NCBI GenBank assembly: GCA_005800965.1
Contig: SYEA01000121.1
Span: 1-6,690, forward strand
DNA: 6,690 nucleotides
Source: Actinomycetota bacterium
Lineage (GTDB): Bacteria > Actinomycetota > Acidimicrobiia > Acidimicrobiales > Ilumatobacteraceae
Direction of reading: 5' to 3'
The notes below the pieces were generated by a model that saw only the letters and a program-made list of their open reading frames with translations, did no database searches and was not told the origin of the DNA. The stretch's first letter is position 1; each line of letters begins with the position of its first letter. A program made the translations under genes and the position numbers. This document shows, piece by piece, positions 1 to 5,384 of the stretch.

Positions 1-579
1 ACCACGAGTGCTTGTTCGCGTTGCAGCGGCATCGGGCAAACCATCGCATCACCATGTGCTGCGTGTCGTGGTGAGGGTCGCAAAGTTGAAGAAGTCACGC
101 TCACCGTCGAAGTGCCTGCTGGTGTGGCAACGGGGCAAACGCTGCGCCTCACTGGCAGTGGTGCAGTTGGCCCGCGTGGCGGGGCAGCGGGCGACTTGTT
201 CGTGCACCTACGCGTGGCCGAGCACCCGCAGTGGCGTCGCGAAGAGGACGATTTGGTAACCGACGTGCCGGTGTCGATTGCGCAGGCCGCGCTGGGCACC
301 GAACTTGATTTAGAAACCTTGGATGGCATAGAGCATCTGGTGGTGCCAGCCGGTGTGCAACATGGTCACGAGTTTGTTTTGCGCGGTCGTGGCGTGCCGC
401 GCCTTGGCAACAATGGGCGAGCACGCGGTCGTGGCAACCTACGAGCCCGAGTGGTGGTGACGGTACCCACCAAGTTGAGCAACGACGAGCAATCGCTGTT
501 GCGCCGCTTTGCCGAGTTGCGTGGTGAAGTGGTCACCGAAGAAGGCTTGGTTTCCAAAATCAAATCGGCTTTTTCGTGA
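1..579 (+). CDS. dnaJ: Chaperone DnaJ, C-terminal part (5' end outside window)
   Basis: Co-chaperone of DnaK: DnaJ stimulates DnaK ATPase and binds unfolded clients in the cytoplasm. The reading frame is open from base 1, giving the last 192 residues. Visible residues 5-8 (CSRC, followed by SG) and 19-22 (CAAC, followed by RG) are the last two of the four CxxCxG zinc motifs of type I DnaJ. The C-terminal client-binding domain follows, with the typical VPAGV segments near residues 37 and 118 and a GRGVPRLG turn near 131-138. The protein ends in a GLVSKIKSAFS tail like those of actinobacterial DnaJ2 proteins. The J domain, Gly/Phe region and first two zinc motifs lie upstream of the window. A GTG codon at 112 is internal, not a start. 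The stop codon overlaps the rsmE start by four bases (GTGA), so the two are probably coupled. Linkage dnaJ-rsmE is common in bacteria, often behind hrcA. Family assignment is very secure. Confidence 0.95.
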   Translation, partial: TTSACSRCSGIGQTIASPCAACRGEGRKVEEVTLTVEVPAGVATGQTLRLTGSGAVGPRGGAAGDLFVHLRVAEHPQWRREEDDLVTDVPVSIAQAALGTELDLETLDGIEHLVVPAGVQHGHEFVLRGRGVPRLGNNGRARGRGNLRARVVVTVPTKLSNDEQSLLRRFAELRGEVVTEEGLVSKIKSAFS

Positions 580-1253
580 TTCACGCCTTGCGCCATTCTG
601 CAGCGCACGTGTTTGTCGACCAACTCGATTCGCCAACATTGGGTGACGACGACCAGCATCACCTTGGCCGCGTGCTGCGTTTGCGCGATGGCGAATCGGT
701 CACGGCCAGCAATGGTCGCGGACAATGGCGTGCTTGCGTGTGGCGTGATGGTGCACTCGAGGTTGCTGGCGAAGTGGTGGCAACTGCAGCACCGAGCGTG
801 CGTTGCGCAGTGGCATTCACTCCGGTGAAGGGTGATCGCAACGAGTGGGCGGTGCAAAAACTCACCGAGATTGGCATCGACGAAGTCATCATCTTGGCGC
901 CGACACGGCATTCGGTGGTGCGTTGGTCGGATGCCGACAAACAGTTGCGCAAACTCCGCGTGGTGGCTCGCGAGGCTGCCATGCAATCGCGCCGGGCGTG
1001 GTTGCCCAACATCGTCGGTTTGGCTGCGTTGCACGAAGTGTGTGCAGGTGATGGCGCTGCGGTGGCCGACCCCGATGGCGTTGCGCTGCATGCGGGTGTG
1101 TCGCTCGTGGTGGTGGGCCCCGAGGGGGGTTTCGCCGAAGACGAACTGCCCGCTGGTGTGCCACGAGTGCAACTGGGTGACACCATCTTGCGCGCTGAAA
1201 CTGCCACACTGGTGGCAGCAACACTGCTGGTTGCACGCCGCGCCAGCTCGTAA
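576..1253 (+). CDS. rsmE: 16S rRNA (uracil(1498)-N3)-methyltransferase RsmE
   Basis: SAM-dependent enzyme of the SPOUT superfamily that methylates N3 of U1498 in 16S rRNA, in the decoding region of the assembled small subunit. The protein has 225 residues, slightly shorter than the usual 240-250. Residues 11-70 form the N-terminal PUA-like RNA-binding domain, with the HHLGRVLRLRDGE segment (28-40) and a SNGRG turn. The SPOUT domain shows K85-E90-Q94-K95-E98 in a KGDRNEWAVQKLTEIG helix, an AREAAMQSRR stretch (131-140), and the knot motifs GPEGGF (181-186) and LGDTILRAETA (200-210), which form the SAM pocket. The GTG start at 576 gives the expected N-terminus (an LRH, then HVFV) and overlaps the dnaJ stop, so translation is probably coupled. 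There is no Shine-Dalgarno-like sequence before it. A 59-bp gap follows before the BldD-like gene. Confidence 0.95.
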   Translation: MIHALRHSAAHVFVDQLDSPTLGDDDQHHLGRVLRLRDGESVTASNGRGQWRACVWRDGALEVAGEVVATAAPSVRCAVAFTPVKGDRNEWAVQKLTEIGIDEVIILAPTRHSVVRWSDADKQLRKLRVVAREAAMQSRRAWLPNIVGLAALHEVCAGDGAAVADPDGVALHAGVSLVVVGPEGGFAEDELPAGVPRVQLGDTILRAETATLVAATLLVARRASS

Positions 1254-1312
1254 TCTGCGATACAACACACGAGTAACCACACGAAAGAATCCACGAGAAA
1301 ATCTGGTCTGGC

Positions 1313-1846
1313 ATGAACAACCTCAACGACAACATGGGCGATGATGCCGATGAGGCGTCGTCGCCGTTTTTGCGTTTGGTCGGCGAGCGTTTGCGCTCGA
1401 TTCGTCTGCAGAAAAACATGTCGCTTGGCGATGTAGAGACGCGTAGCAACAACGAGTTCAAGGCGTCGGTGCTCGGCGCCTATGAGCGTGGTGAGCGAGC
1501 CATTTCGGTGCCGCGCCTCGAGCGGTTGGCACGGTTTTATGACGTAGGTGTTGATCAACTGTTGCCGCGTGACCCGCTGCGGGTTGAACCCGGTTCATCA
1601 TCGGCGCCGCAGGGCAAGTTGCGCATCGACGTGGCCAAGTTGGCCCAGATGCAGGGCCCACAGTTTTCGATGCTGGAGAAGTTGCTCCGCATGATTCAGG
1701 TGCAGCGGCAAGACTTCAATGGCAAGGTCATCACGGTGCGAGCCCACGACATTCGCGCGATTGCCGTGATGCTCGATGTGAGCGTTGACGAAGTTCCGGC
1801 GCGTTTAGCCAGCCTTGGGTTGGTGTTCGTGCCCCCACAAACGTGA
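1313..1846 (+). CDS. bldD: BldD-like XRE-family regulator with cyclic-di-GMP-binding signature
   Basis: Predicted cytoplasmic DNA-binding regulator of 177 residues; Streptomyces BldD has about 167. Residues 19-85 are an XRE-type helix-turn-helix. The segment KASVLGAYERGERAISVPRL (50-69) and the LARFYDVGVDQLLP that follows match BldD closely from memory. A short Pro/Ser linker (91-100) leads to the C-terminal domain (102-172). There QRQDFNGKVITVRAHD (131-146) aligns with the BldD stretch that binds tetrameric cyclic-di-GMP. All four signature residues are present: R132, D134, R143 and D146. In Streptomyces, c-di-GMP-bound BldD dimers repress sporulation genes. Here the target genes are unknown and developmental repression cannot be assumed. 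The stop overlaps the hemW GTG start by four bases, so the two are probably co-translated. The chosen ATG precedes an acidic tail; ATG 1334 (residue 8) is an alternative start. Neither has a Shine-Dalgarno. Family call is strong; orthology to bldD itself is inferred. Confidence 0.85.
   Translation: MNNLNDNMGDDADEASSPFLRLVGERLRSIRLQKNMSLGDVETRSNNEFKASVLGAYERGERAISVPRLERLARFYDVGVDQLLPRDPLRVEPGSSSAPQGKLRIDVAKLAQMQGPQFSMLEKLLRMIQVQRQDFNGKVITVRAHDIRAIAVMLDVSVDEVPARLASLGLVFVPPQT
1706..1750 (+). other. Cyclic-di-GMP signature RxD-x8-RxxD in the BldD-like protein
   Basis: Codons 132-146 encode R132-Q-D134, eight residues (FNGKVITV), then R143-A-H-D146. This fits the RxD-x8-RxxD signature described for BldD c-di-GMP binding. 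Streptomyces BldD has RGD and RQDD at these places, so the variable positions here are Q for G, A for Q and H for the first D. The NGKV core between the two halves is also kept. Binding itself is inferred, not shown. Confidence 0.75.
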
Positions 1847-2952
1847 CTTGGTCTACCTGCGCACCTGCCGAGCAAATCGGTTTCGGGGTGTATGTGCACG
1901 TGCCGTTTTGTCGGCACAAGTGTGACTATTGCGCGTTTGCGACATTCACCGACAAAGCCCACATCGTGTCGCAATATTTGCTGGCGTTGCGCACCGAGAT
2001 TGAACGTGCCGCACCCTCGCCGGCGGCTGCGGCAGTGTTTGTGGGCGGGGGCACGCCATCGCATGTGAGCCCGCACGAGTTGGTGCATGCGCTCGACGCC
2101 ATCGCGCGTCATGATGATGCCGAGTTCACCATTGAGTGCAACCCCGACGACGTAACGGTGGAGCTGTTGCAGGTGTATCGCTCGATTGGTGTCAATCGGG
2201 TGAGCCTCGGCATGCAGTCGTCGTCGCCCCACGTGTTGGCAACGTTGGGTCGCACGCATTCGCCCGACAATGTGGTGCGCGCAGTCGACGCCATCGCTGC
2301 AACTGGTTTCACCACGTTCAATCTCGACGTGATGTATGGCGGGGCAGGCGAATCACTCGACGACTGGGCGGCAACTGTGCAACAAGTGGTGGCACTCGGC
2401 GCACCACACGTGTCGGCTTACGGGCTGACGGTCGAAGCGGGTACCGCGTTGGCTGATCAGCCCGCGCGGCATCCGAATGACGATGACCAAGCGGATAAAT
2501 ACGACATCGTCGACGACATTTTGGGCGCTGCAGGTTATGTGAATTACGAGATTTCCAATTGGGCCAAGCCTGGTCACGAATGCAGGTTGAACGCCATTTA
2601 TTGGAGTGGCGGCAACTACGCGGGGTTCGGCAGCGCAGCCCACGCGCATGTTGATGGCCGCCGTTCGTGGAATGTGCGCACGCCAGACCGATTCATCGAA
2701 CTCATCGAGGCAGGTCGCCCGGCGGAGTCGTCGTTTGAGGTGTTGGATGCCGCGACGCGCAAGTTGGAGCGCTTGCAGTTGCAGTTGCGCACTCGTGATG
2801 GTGTGCCGCTTGATGCACTTGACCCGAGTGATGTTGCGGACATGGGGGAGTTGGTGCGCTTGGTGAAGTCGAGCACCAACGGTGATCGCCTCGTGTTGAC
2901 ACGCGCTGGTCGGCTCTTGGCCAACGAAGTGTCATTACGCCTGCGCGTGTAG
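1843..2952 (+). CDS. hemW: Radical SAM heme chaperone HemW (HemN-like)
   Basis: Radical-SAM protein of the HemN/HemW family. HemW binds heme and delivers it to target hemoproteins, and is often misannotated as coproporphyrinogen III dehydrogenase. The protein has 369 residues, near the usual 370-400. The [4Fe-4S]/SAM motif is C23-x3-C27-x2-C30 within VPFCRHKCDYCAF. The GGGTP motif (68-72) contacts SAM. ECNPDD (98-103) and GVNRVSLGMQS (116-126) are standard core strands. YEISNWA and an NAIYWSGGNYAGFGSAAH segment are typical of HemW, as is the late LRTRDGVPL. HemN has an extra cysteine right after the CxxxCxxC motif; here the motif is followed by Ala-Phe, the HemW state. The GTG start at 1843 lies in the stop of the BldD-like gene (GTGA overlap), which suggests coupled translation, and has no Shine-Dalgarno. 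The last five codons plus stop are copied again 22 bp downstream. Confidence 0.93.
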   Translation: MTWSTCAPAEQIGFGVYVHVPFCRHKCDYCAFATFTDKAHIVSQYLLALRTEIERAAPSPAAAAVFVGGGTPSHVSPHELVHALDAIARHDDAEFTIECNPDDVTVELLQVYRSIGVNRVSLGMQSSSPHVLATLGRTHSPDNVVRAVDAIAATGFTTFNLDVMYGGAGESLDDWAATVQQVVALGAPHVSAYGLTVEAGTALADQPARHPNDDDQADKYDIVDDILGAAGYVNYEISNWAKPGHECRLNAIYWSGGNYAGFGSAAHAHVDGRRSWNVRTPDRFIELIEAGRPAESSFEVLDAATRKLERLQLQLRTRDGVPLDALDPSDVADMGELVRLVKSSTNGDRLVLTRAGRLLANEVSLRLRV

Positions 2953-2976
2953 GCCGTTACGCCTGCGCGTGTAGGC
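2935..2976. repeat. 20-bp perfect tandem direct repeat covering the hemW stop
   Basis: The 20-mer TTACGCCTGCGCGTGTAGGC occurs at 2935-2954 and again at 2957-2976, identical, with two bases (CG) between. The first copy includes the last codons and TAG stop of hemW. The second lies in the spacer before tRNA-Val. The 22-bp period is not a multiple of three, so the second copy is out of frame with hemW. It looks like a local tandem duplication by slippage. Confidence 0.9.
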
Positions 2977-2978
2977 TG
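2973..2978 (+). promoter_or_regulatory. Possible -10 element for tRNA-Val
   Basis: TAGGCT fits the actinobacterial TAnnnT -10 pattern and lies 11 bases before the mature tRNA 5' end, so a transcript would start with a short leader. It sits at the end of the second hemW-tail repeat; the first copy reads TAGGCC and lacks the final T. No convincing -35 is seen at the expected spacing, so this is weak. The tRNA could instead be transcribed by read-through from hemW. Confidence 0.3.
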
Positions 2979-2989
2979 ACGGTGCTTTC

Positions 2990-3063
2990 GGGCGTGTAGC
3001 TCAGTTGGTTAGAGCGCCACCTTGACATGGTGGAGGTCCCGGGTTCGAGTCCCGTCACGCCCA
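2990..3063 (+). tRNA. tRNA-Val (anticodon GAC)
   Basis: A complete 74-base cloverleaf. The acceptor stem GGGCGTG/CACGCCC pairs in all seven positions, with discriminator A at 3063. The D arm is GCTC-AGTTGGTTA-GAGC. The anticodon stem CCACC/GGTGG encloses TTGACAT, with anticodon GAC at 3024-3026 (valine; reads GUC and GUU). The variable loop is AGGTC. The T arm CCGGG-TTCGAGT-CCCGT has four pairs plus a C-T mismatch at its base (3039:3055). Valine identity bases A35, C36 and A73 are present. The 3' CCA is not encoded (CTC follows), so it must be added after transcription. Confidence 0.97.
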
Positions 3064-3082
3064 CTCTGGTACACCCCGAGCG

Positions 3083-3088
3083 TAAGTT
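3083..3088 (+). promoter_or_regulatory. Possible -10 element for the nuclease-like gene
   Basis: TAAGTT matches the TAnnnT pattern and ends ten bases before the ATG at 3099, which would give a leaderless or nearly leaderless mRNA. No -35 is evident, and only 35 bp separate the tRNA from the gene, so read-through from the tRNA transcript is an equal possibility. Confidence 0.25.
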
Positions 3089-3098
3089 CGCGGGCACG

Positions 3099-3983
3099 AT
3101 GACGACGCAAACAGCAACACACATCACAGCAAACACAGCCAACACGGCAAAACCCAAAGCCGTTCGGCCAACGGCGGCGCAGCGGCGCCAGGCCGACATT
3201 GCCGAAGGGATCATTAAGTTGAGCCCGTCGTCGCTCACCTTTCTGCATGATGAGTGCCCGGCGTGTTTCTGGCACCACTACAACGGTCGCCCGCGACCAG
3301 CCACGGCGTTTCCCAAGGTGTTTGGCGCACTCGACAACGCGCAAAAAGACTTTTTCGTCGGCCATTCGACCAAGGACATCAAAAAGTCGCTGCCGGCCGG
3401 TGTTATCGAGCGCGGCAAACGGGTGCGCTCCGAGGCCATTGCTTTACCCGGCACGTCGTATCGCGTGCAATTCGCCGGCGAAACCGACACCATCCTCAAC
3501 TTTTCGCGCGCTGGGTATGGCGTGTGTGATTTCAAAACCTCATCACCAGGTGAAGGGGCAAGCGAGTTGTATGGCCGTCAGCTGCATGCCTATGCCATTG
3601 CCCTCGAGCGCCCAGCGGGCGATGCGATGCCTTTGGCCCCGGTGTCACGCATGGGTCTTATTTGTTTTCCGCCCGATGACATGATCGAACTGCCAACACG
3701 TGCCACAAAGCGCGCCGCCAAACCTGCCGCAAAATCGCGTGCCGCCACACCTGCTGCGGTGAAGCGCTACGCCTACCGCACGTCGGCGGTGTGGGTCGAA
3801 GTCGAGCGCAACGACGAGGCATTCCTCAACTTCGTGGCCAATGCAGTCAAACTCATCACTCGCCCCACGATGCCTCGTTCGGCACCCAAGTGTGGCTGGT
3901 GTCGCTGGTCGCGCATGACTGCACCACTGCTCGAGCAAACGTCATCCGACGCGCTCGTGCACCTCTCTATTGATGCCGCTTAA
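3099..3983 (+). CDS. PD-(D/E)XK nuclease superfamily protein with two CxxC pairs
   Basis: Predicted 294-residue protein of the RecB/Cas4-like PD-(D/E)XK fold; its biological role is unknown. After a Thr/Ala/Lys-rich, probably disordered N-terminus (1-35), the segment LSPSSLTFLHDECPACFWHH (41-60) opens the domain. The nuclease motifs are G127-E-T-D130, D144-F-K146 (in VCDFKTS) and Q161-L-H-A-Y165, the last matching the QxxxY motif of RecB-type nucleases. A classical RecB motif-I histidine is not evident (FGALDNAQKDFF at that place). C53/C56 and C265/C268 (CPAC, CGWC) frame the domain and could bind zinc or an Fe-S cluster. Residues 198-224 are a Lys/Ala-rich insertion. The frame extends upstream into the tRNA, so ATG 3099 is the first sensible start; it has no Shine-Dalgarno. 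The gene ends tail to tail with the metallo-hydrolase gene, overlapping it by 17 bp. Fold call is firm; nuclease activity is inferred. Confidence 0.8.
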   Translation: MTTQTATHITANTANTAKPKAVRPTAAQRRQADIAEGIIKLSPSSLTFLHDECPACFWHHYNGRPRPATAFPKVFGALDNAQKDFFVGHSTKDIKKSLPAGVIERGKRVRSEAIALPGTSYRVQFAGETDTILNFSRAGYGVCDFKTSSPGEGASELYGRQLHAYAIALERPAGDAMPLAPVSRMGLICFPPDDMIELPTRATKRAAKPAAKSRAATPAAVKRYAYRTSAVWVEVERNDEAFLNFVANAVKLITRPTMPRSAPKCGWCRWSRMTAPLLEQTSSDALVHLSIDAA

Positions 3984-5322
3984 CCACGGCTTCAGATTCG
4001 CGGGCTGCTGCCCGAAAAATGCCTTTGCTCATCAGCGAAAGTTCTTGCTTGCGTCGTAGTTCATAAATCTCGGCGCGTCGAGTGTGAATCGTCGGGTCGT
4101 CGGGTGCTGCCCATCCGGCAAAATCGGCCAAGTGGCATGCCAGTCGTAAGTCGCCGTCTTGGGCCACTCCCTTGGCACGCGCAATCAACACGTCGGCCCC
4201 GCCGGCAAGTGCGGCAATCTCGGTGCCGAGCACGGCATCGGGGGCGGGCTTCAAGCGTGATGCAGCGCCATCCCACCATCCGCCGTACAGCCGCCAAATA
4301 CCACGCACCACGAATTCGGGTTCGTCATACAACGGCCGCAAGTAGGGCTTGGCCAACACCGCGTCGGGCACCTTCACGGTGTGAACGATCGCATCCAAGG
4401 TGGCGCCGTCGTTCATCATTTGGATTACTTGGGTCACCAACGACTCGAGCGCCGTAGCAATCTCGCCGAGCACCATGGCGATGCGTTCTTTGCCCACGAT
4501 CGGCAGGCCGTGCGCCGGCAGTAGCAACTCGGCCCCCATCGTCGCCATGCGTCGCAGAGCGCGGGCCCAGTCAGCGGCATAGCGCTGCACTTTTTGCGGG
4601 TTGCCGGCATTCGGAAAATTCCAAATGATGAAGTCGCCAGTCACGATCCATTTTTGTTGCGGAAACCACGCCCACAGGTGGTCGTCGGTTTCGCCGCGAT
4701 CGTGATACATCTCGATGTTTTTGTCACCCACAACAAGTGACAGCGATTCGCGAAATGTTTGGTCGGGGGCCAGCGCATCAGCAGGAAGAAAGGTGCCCAG
4801 CGCTGCGCCAGAACCGCCAGAAGTGCCAGCAGCCGCACCAGCAGGTGGCGCAATTTCGCCAGCACCGATGCCCAGCCCGCTGTCAGCACGAATGCCTCCA
4901 AACTGTCGACGGTTGATCAAGTTGTTGAAATCCGACATGTCGGTGTAGCGCCCAAAGCGGGGCAGTACGGCCTCGTGGCTCACCACCGTCGGGCGACGCG
5001 CACCGCGAGACTTTGAATCAGCCAAAAATGCACCGCTGCCACCCACATGGTCGAGGTGGCCGTGGGTGTACACCAAGTGAGAGATCGGCGCCGATGACCA
5101 CGTGCGAATTGCTTCCACCACTTTGGCGCCACTTTGGGCGCCCGAGGCATCGAAGCAGACGAGCCCATCGCCGGTGTTCACCGTGACGCAGTGGCTGAAG
5201 CTCTCGACGATGGCCACGTTGTCGGTGAGTTCCCAAATGTCGCCTTCCACCCGATTGAGCCGCTCGTCGACCACACCCGAGTCGATAACGCGGTTGCTCA
5301 GGTCTATGGGGTGTGTGGCCAT
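3967..5322 (-). CDS. Alkylsulfatase-like MBL-fold metallo-hydrolase
   Basis: Predicted zinc hydrolase of 451 residues. The metal motif THGHLDH (86-92) gives H87, H89, D91 and H92. Later metal-site candidates are E211 in RGET (209-212), D230 in VTGD and H271 in LLPAHG. In SdsA1-type alkylsulfatases, glutamates replace the usual third histidine, and the GET here fits that pattern. From about residue 320, the segment RGIWRLYGGWWDG (340-352) and the helical RRAEIYELRRKQELS region resemble the alkylsulfatase dimerisation domain. Full-length SdsA1 relatives are 600 residues or more and carry a C-terminal SCP-2-like domain, which is absent here. No signal peptide is seen, so it is probably cytoplasmic. 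Residues 150-176 are a Gly/Ala-rich insertion. It lies 43 bp after the acyl-CoA dehydrogenase gene on the same strand and is probably co-transcribed. Fold is certain; sulfatase activity is not. Confidence 0.8.
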   Translation of the reverse strand: MATHPIDLSNRVIDSGVVDERLNRVEGDIWELTDNVAIVESFSHCVTVNTGDGLVCFDASGAQSGAKVVEAIRTWSSAPISHLVYTHGHLDHVGGSGAFLADSKSRGARRPTVVSHEAVLPRFGRYTDMSDFNNLINRRQFGGIRADSGLGIGAGEIAPPAGAAAGTSGGSGAALGTFLPADALAPDQTFRESLSLVVGDKNIEMYHDRGETDDHLWAWFPQQKWIVTGDFIIWNFPNAGNPQKVQRYAADWARALRRMATMGAELLLPAHGLPIVGKERIAMVLGEIATALESLVTQVIQMMNDGATLDAIVHTVKVPDAVLAKPYLRPLYDEPEFVVRGIWRLYGGWWDGAASRLKPAPDAVLGTEIAALAGGADVLIARAKGVAQDGDLRLACHLADFAGWAAPDDPTIHTRRAEIYELRRKQELSLMSKGIFRAAARESEAVVKRHQ

Positions 5323-5332
5323 GGGCCAAAAC

Positions 5333-5384
5333 TACTTCGGCAGGCCCAGCTGCGCCGCGGTCGCGTTACTTCGGCAGGCCGAGC
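5333..5384. repeat. Imperfect 18-bp direct repeat of the acyl-CoA dehydrogenase 3' end
   Basis: Bases 5333-5350 and 5367-5384 match at 17 of 18 positions (core ACTTCGGCAGGCC). The copy at 5367-5384 is the real gene end, encoding LGLPK and (with 5366) a TAA stop on the - strand. The downstream copy, at 5332-5350, also spells LGLPK plus a TAG stop on the - strand, but is shifted by 34 bases and so is out of frame. It fills much of the gap before the metallo-hydrolase gene. It may be a local duplication or the remnant of a lost second dehydrogenase gene with the same tail. Confidence 0.8.

Noticed and set aside
1231..1256. TTGCAC and TAATCT as a promoter for the BldD-like gene
   Set aside because: The spacing is only 14 bases, and TTGCAC lies in the well-conserved rsmE 3' coding region. 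A promoter in the 59-bp gap is possible, but this one is not supported.
1254..1312. Search for a BldD autoregulatory palindrome upstream of the BldD-like gene
   Set aside because: No AGTGA...TCACT-like inverted repeat is present in the gap.
366..1558. Two long open frames on the - strand (366-1280 and 659-1558, about 300 codons each)
   Set aside because: They lie antisense to dnaJ, rsmE and the BldD-like gene, which have clear family motifs. Their translations show no recognisable domain and odd composition (rich in His, Arg, Cys or Ser/Thr), as expected for shadow frames in GC-rich DNA.
3044..3063. tRNA-Val 3' end as an attachment site for an integrated element
   Set aside because: No second copy of the tRNA 3' sequence, integrase or phage gene occurs in the window, and the gene behind it looks like an ordinary chromosomal gene.
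3027..3098. Longer start for the nuclease-like gene inside the tRNA
   Set aside because: The extension would translate the tRNA anticodon arm and T arm; the tRNA is complete and certain, so ATG 3099 is the reasonable start.
4001..4019. Hairpin CGGGC-TGCT-GCCCG followed by five A after the nuclease-like gene
   Set aside because: On the + strand the stem is followed by A, not T, and on the - strand the stem is followed by a mixed sequence. It is coding DNA for an Ala/Arg stretch of the hydrolase, so it is not a convincing terminator.
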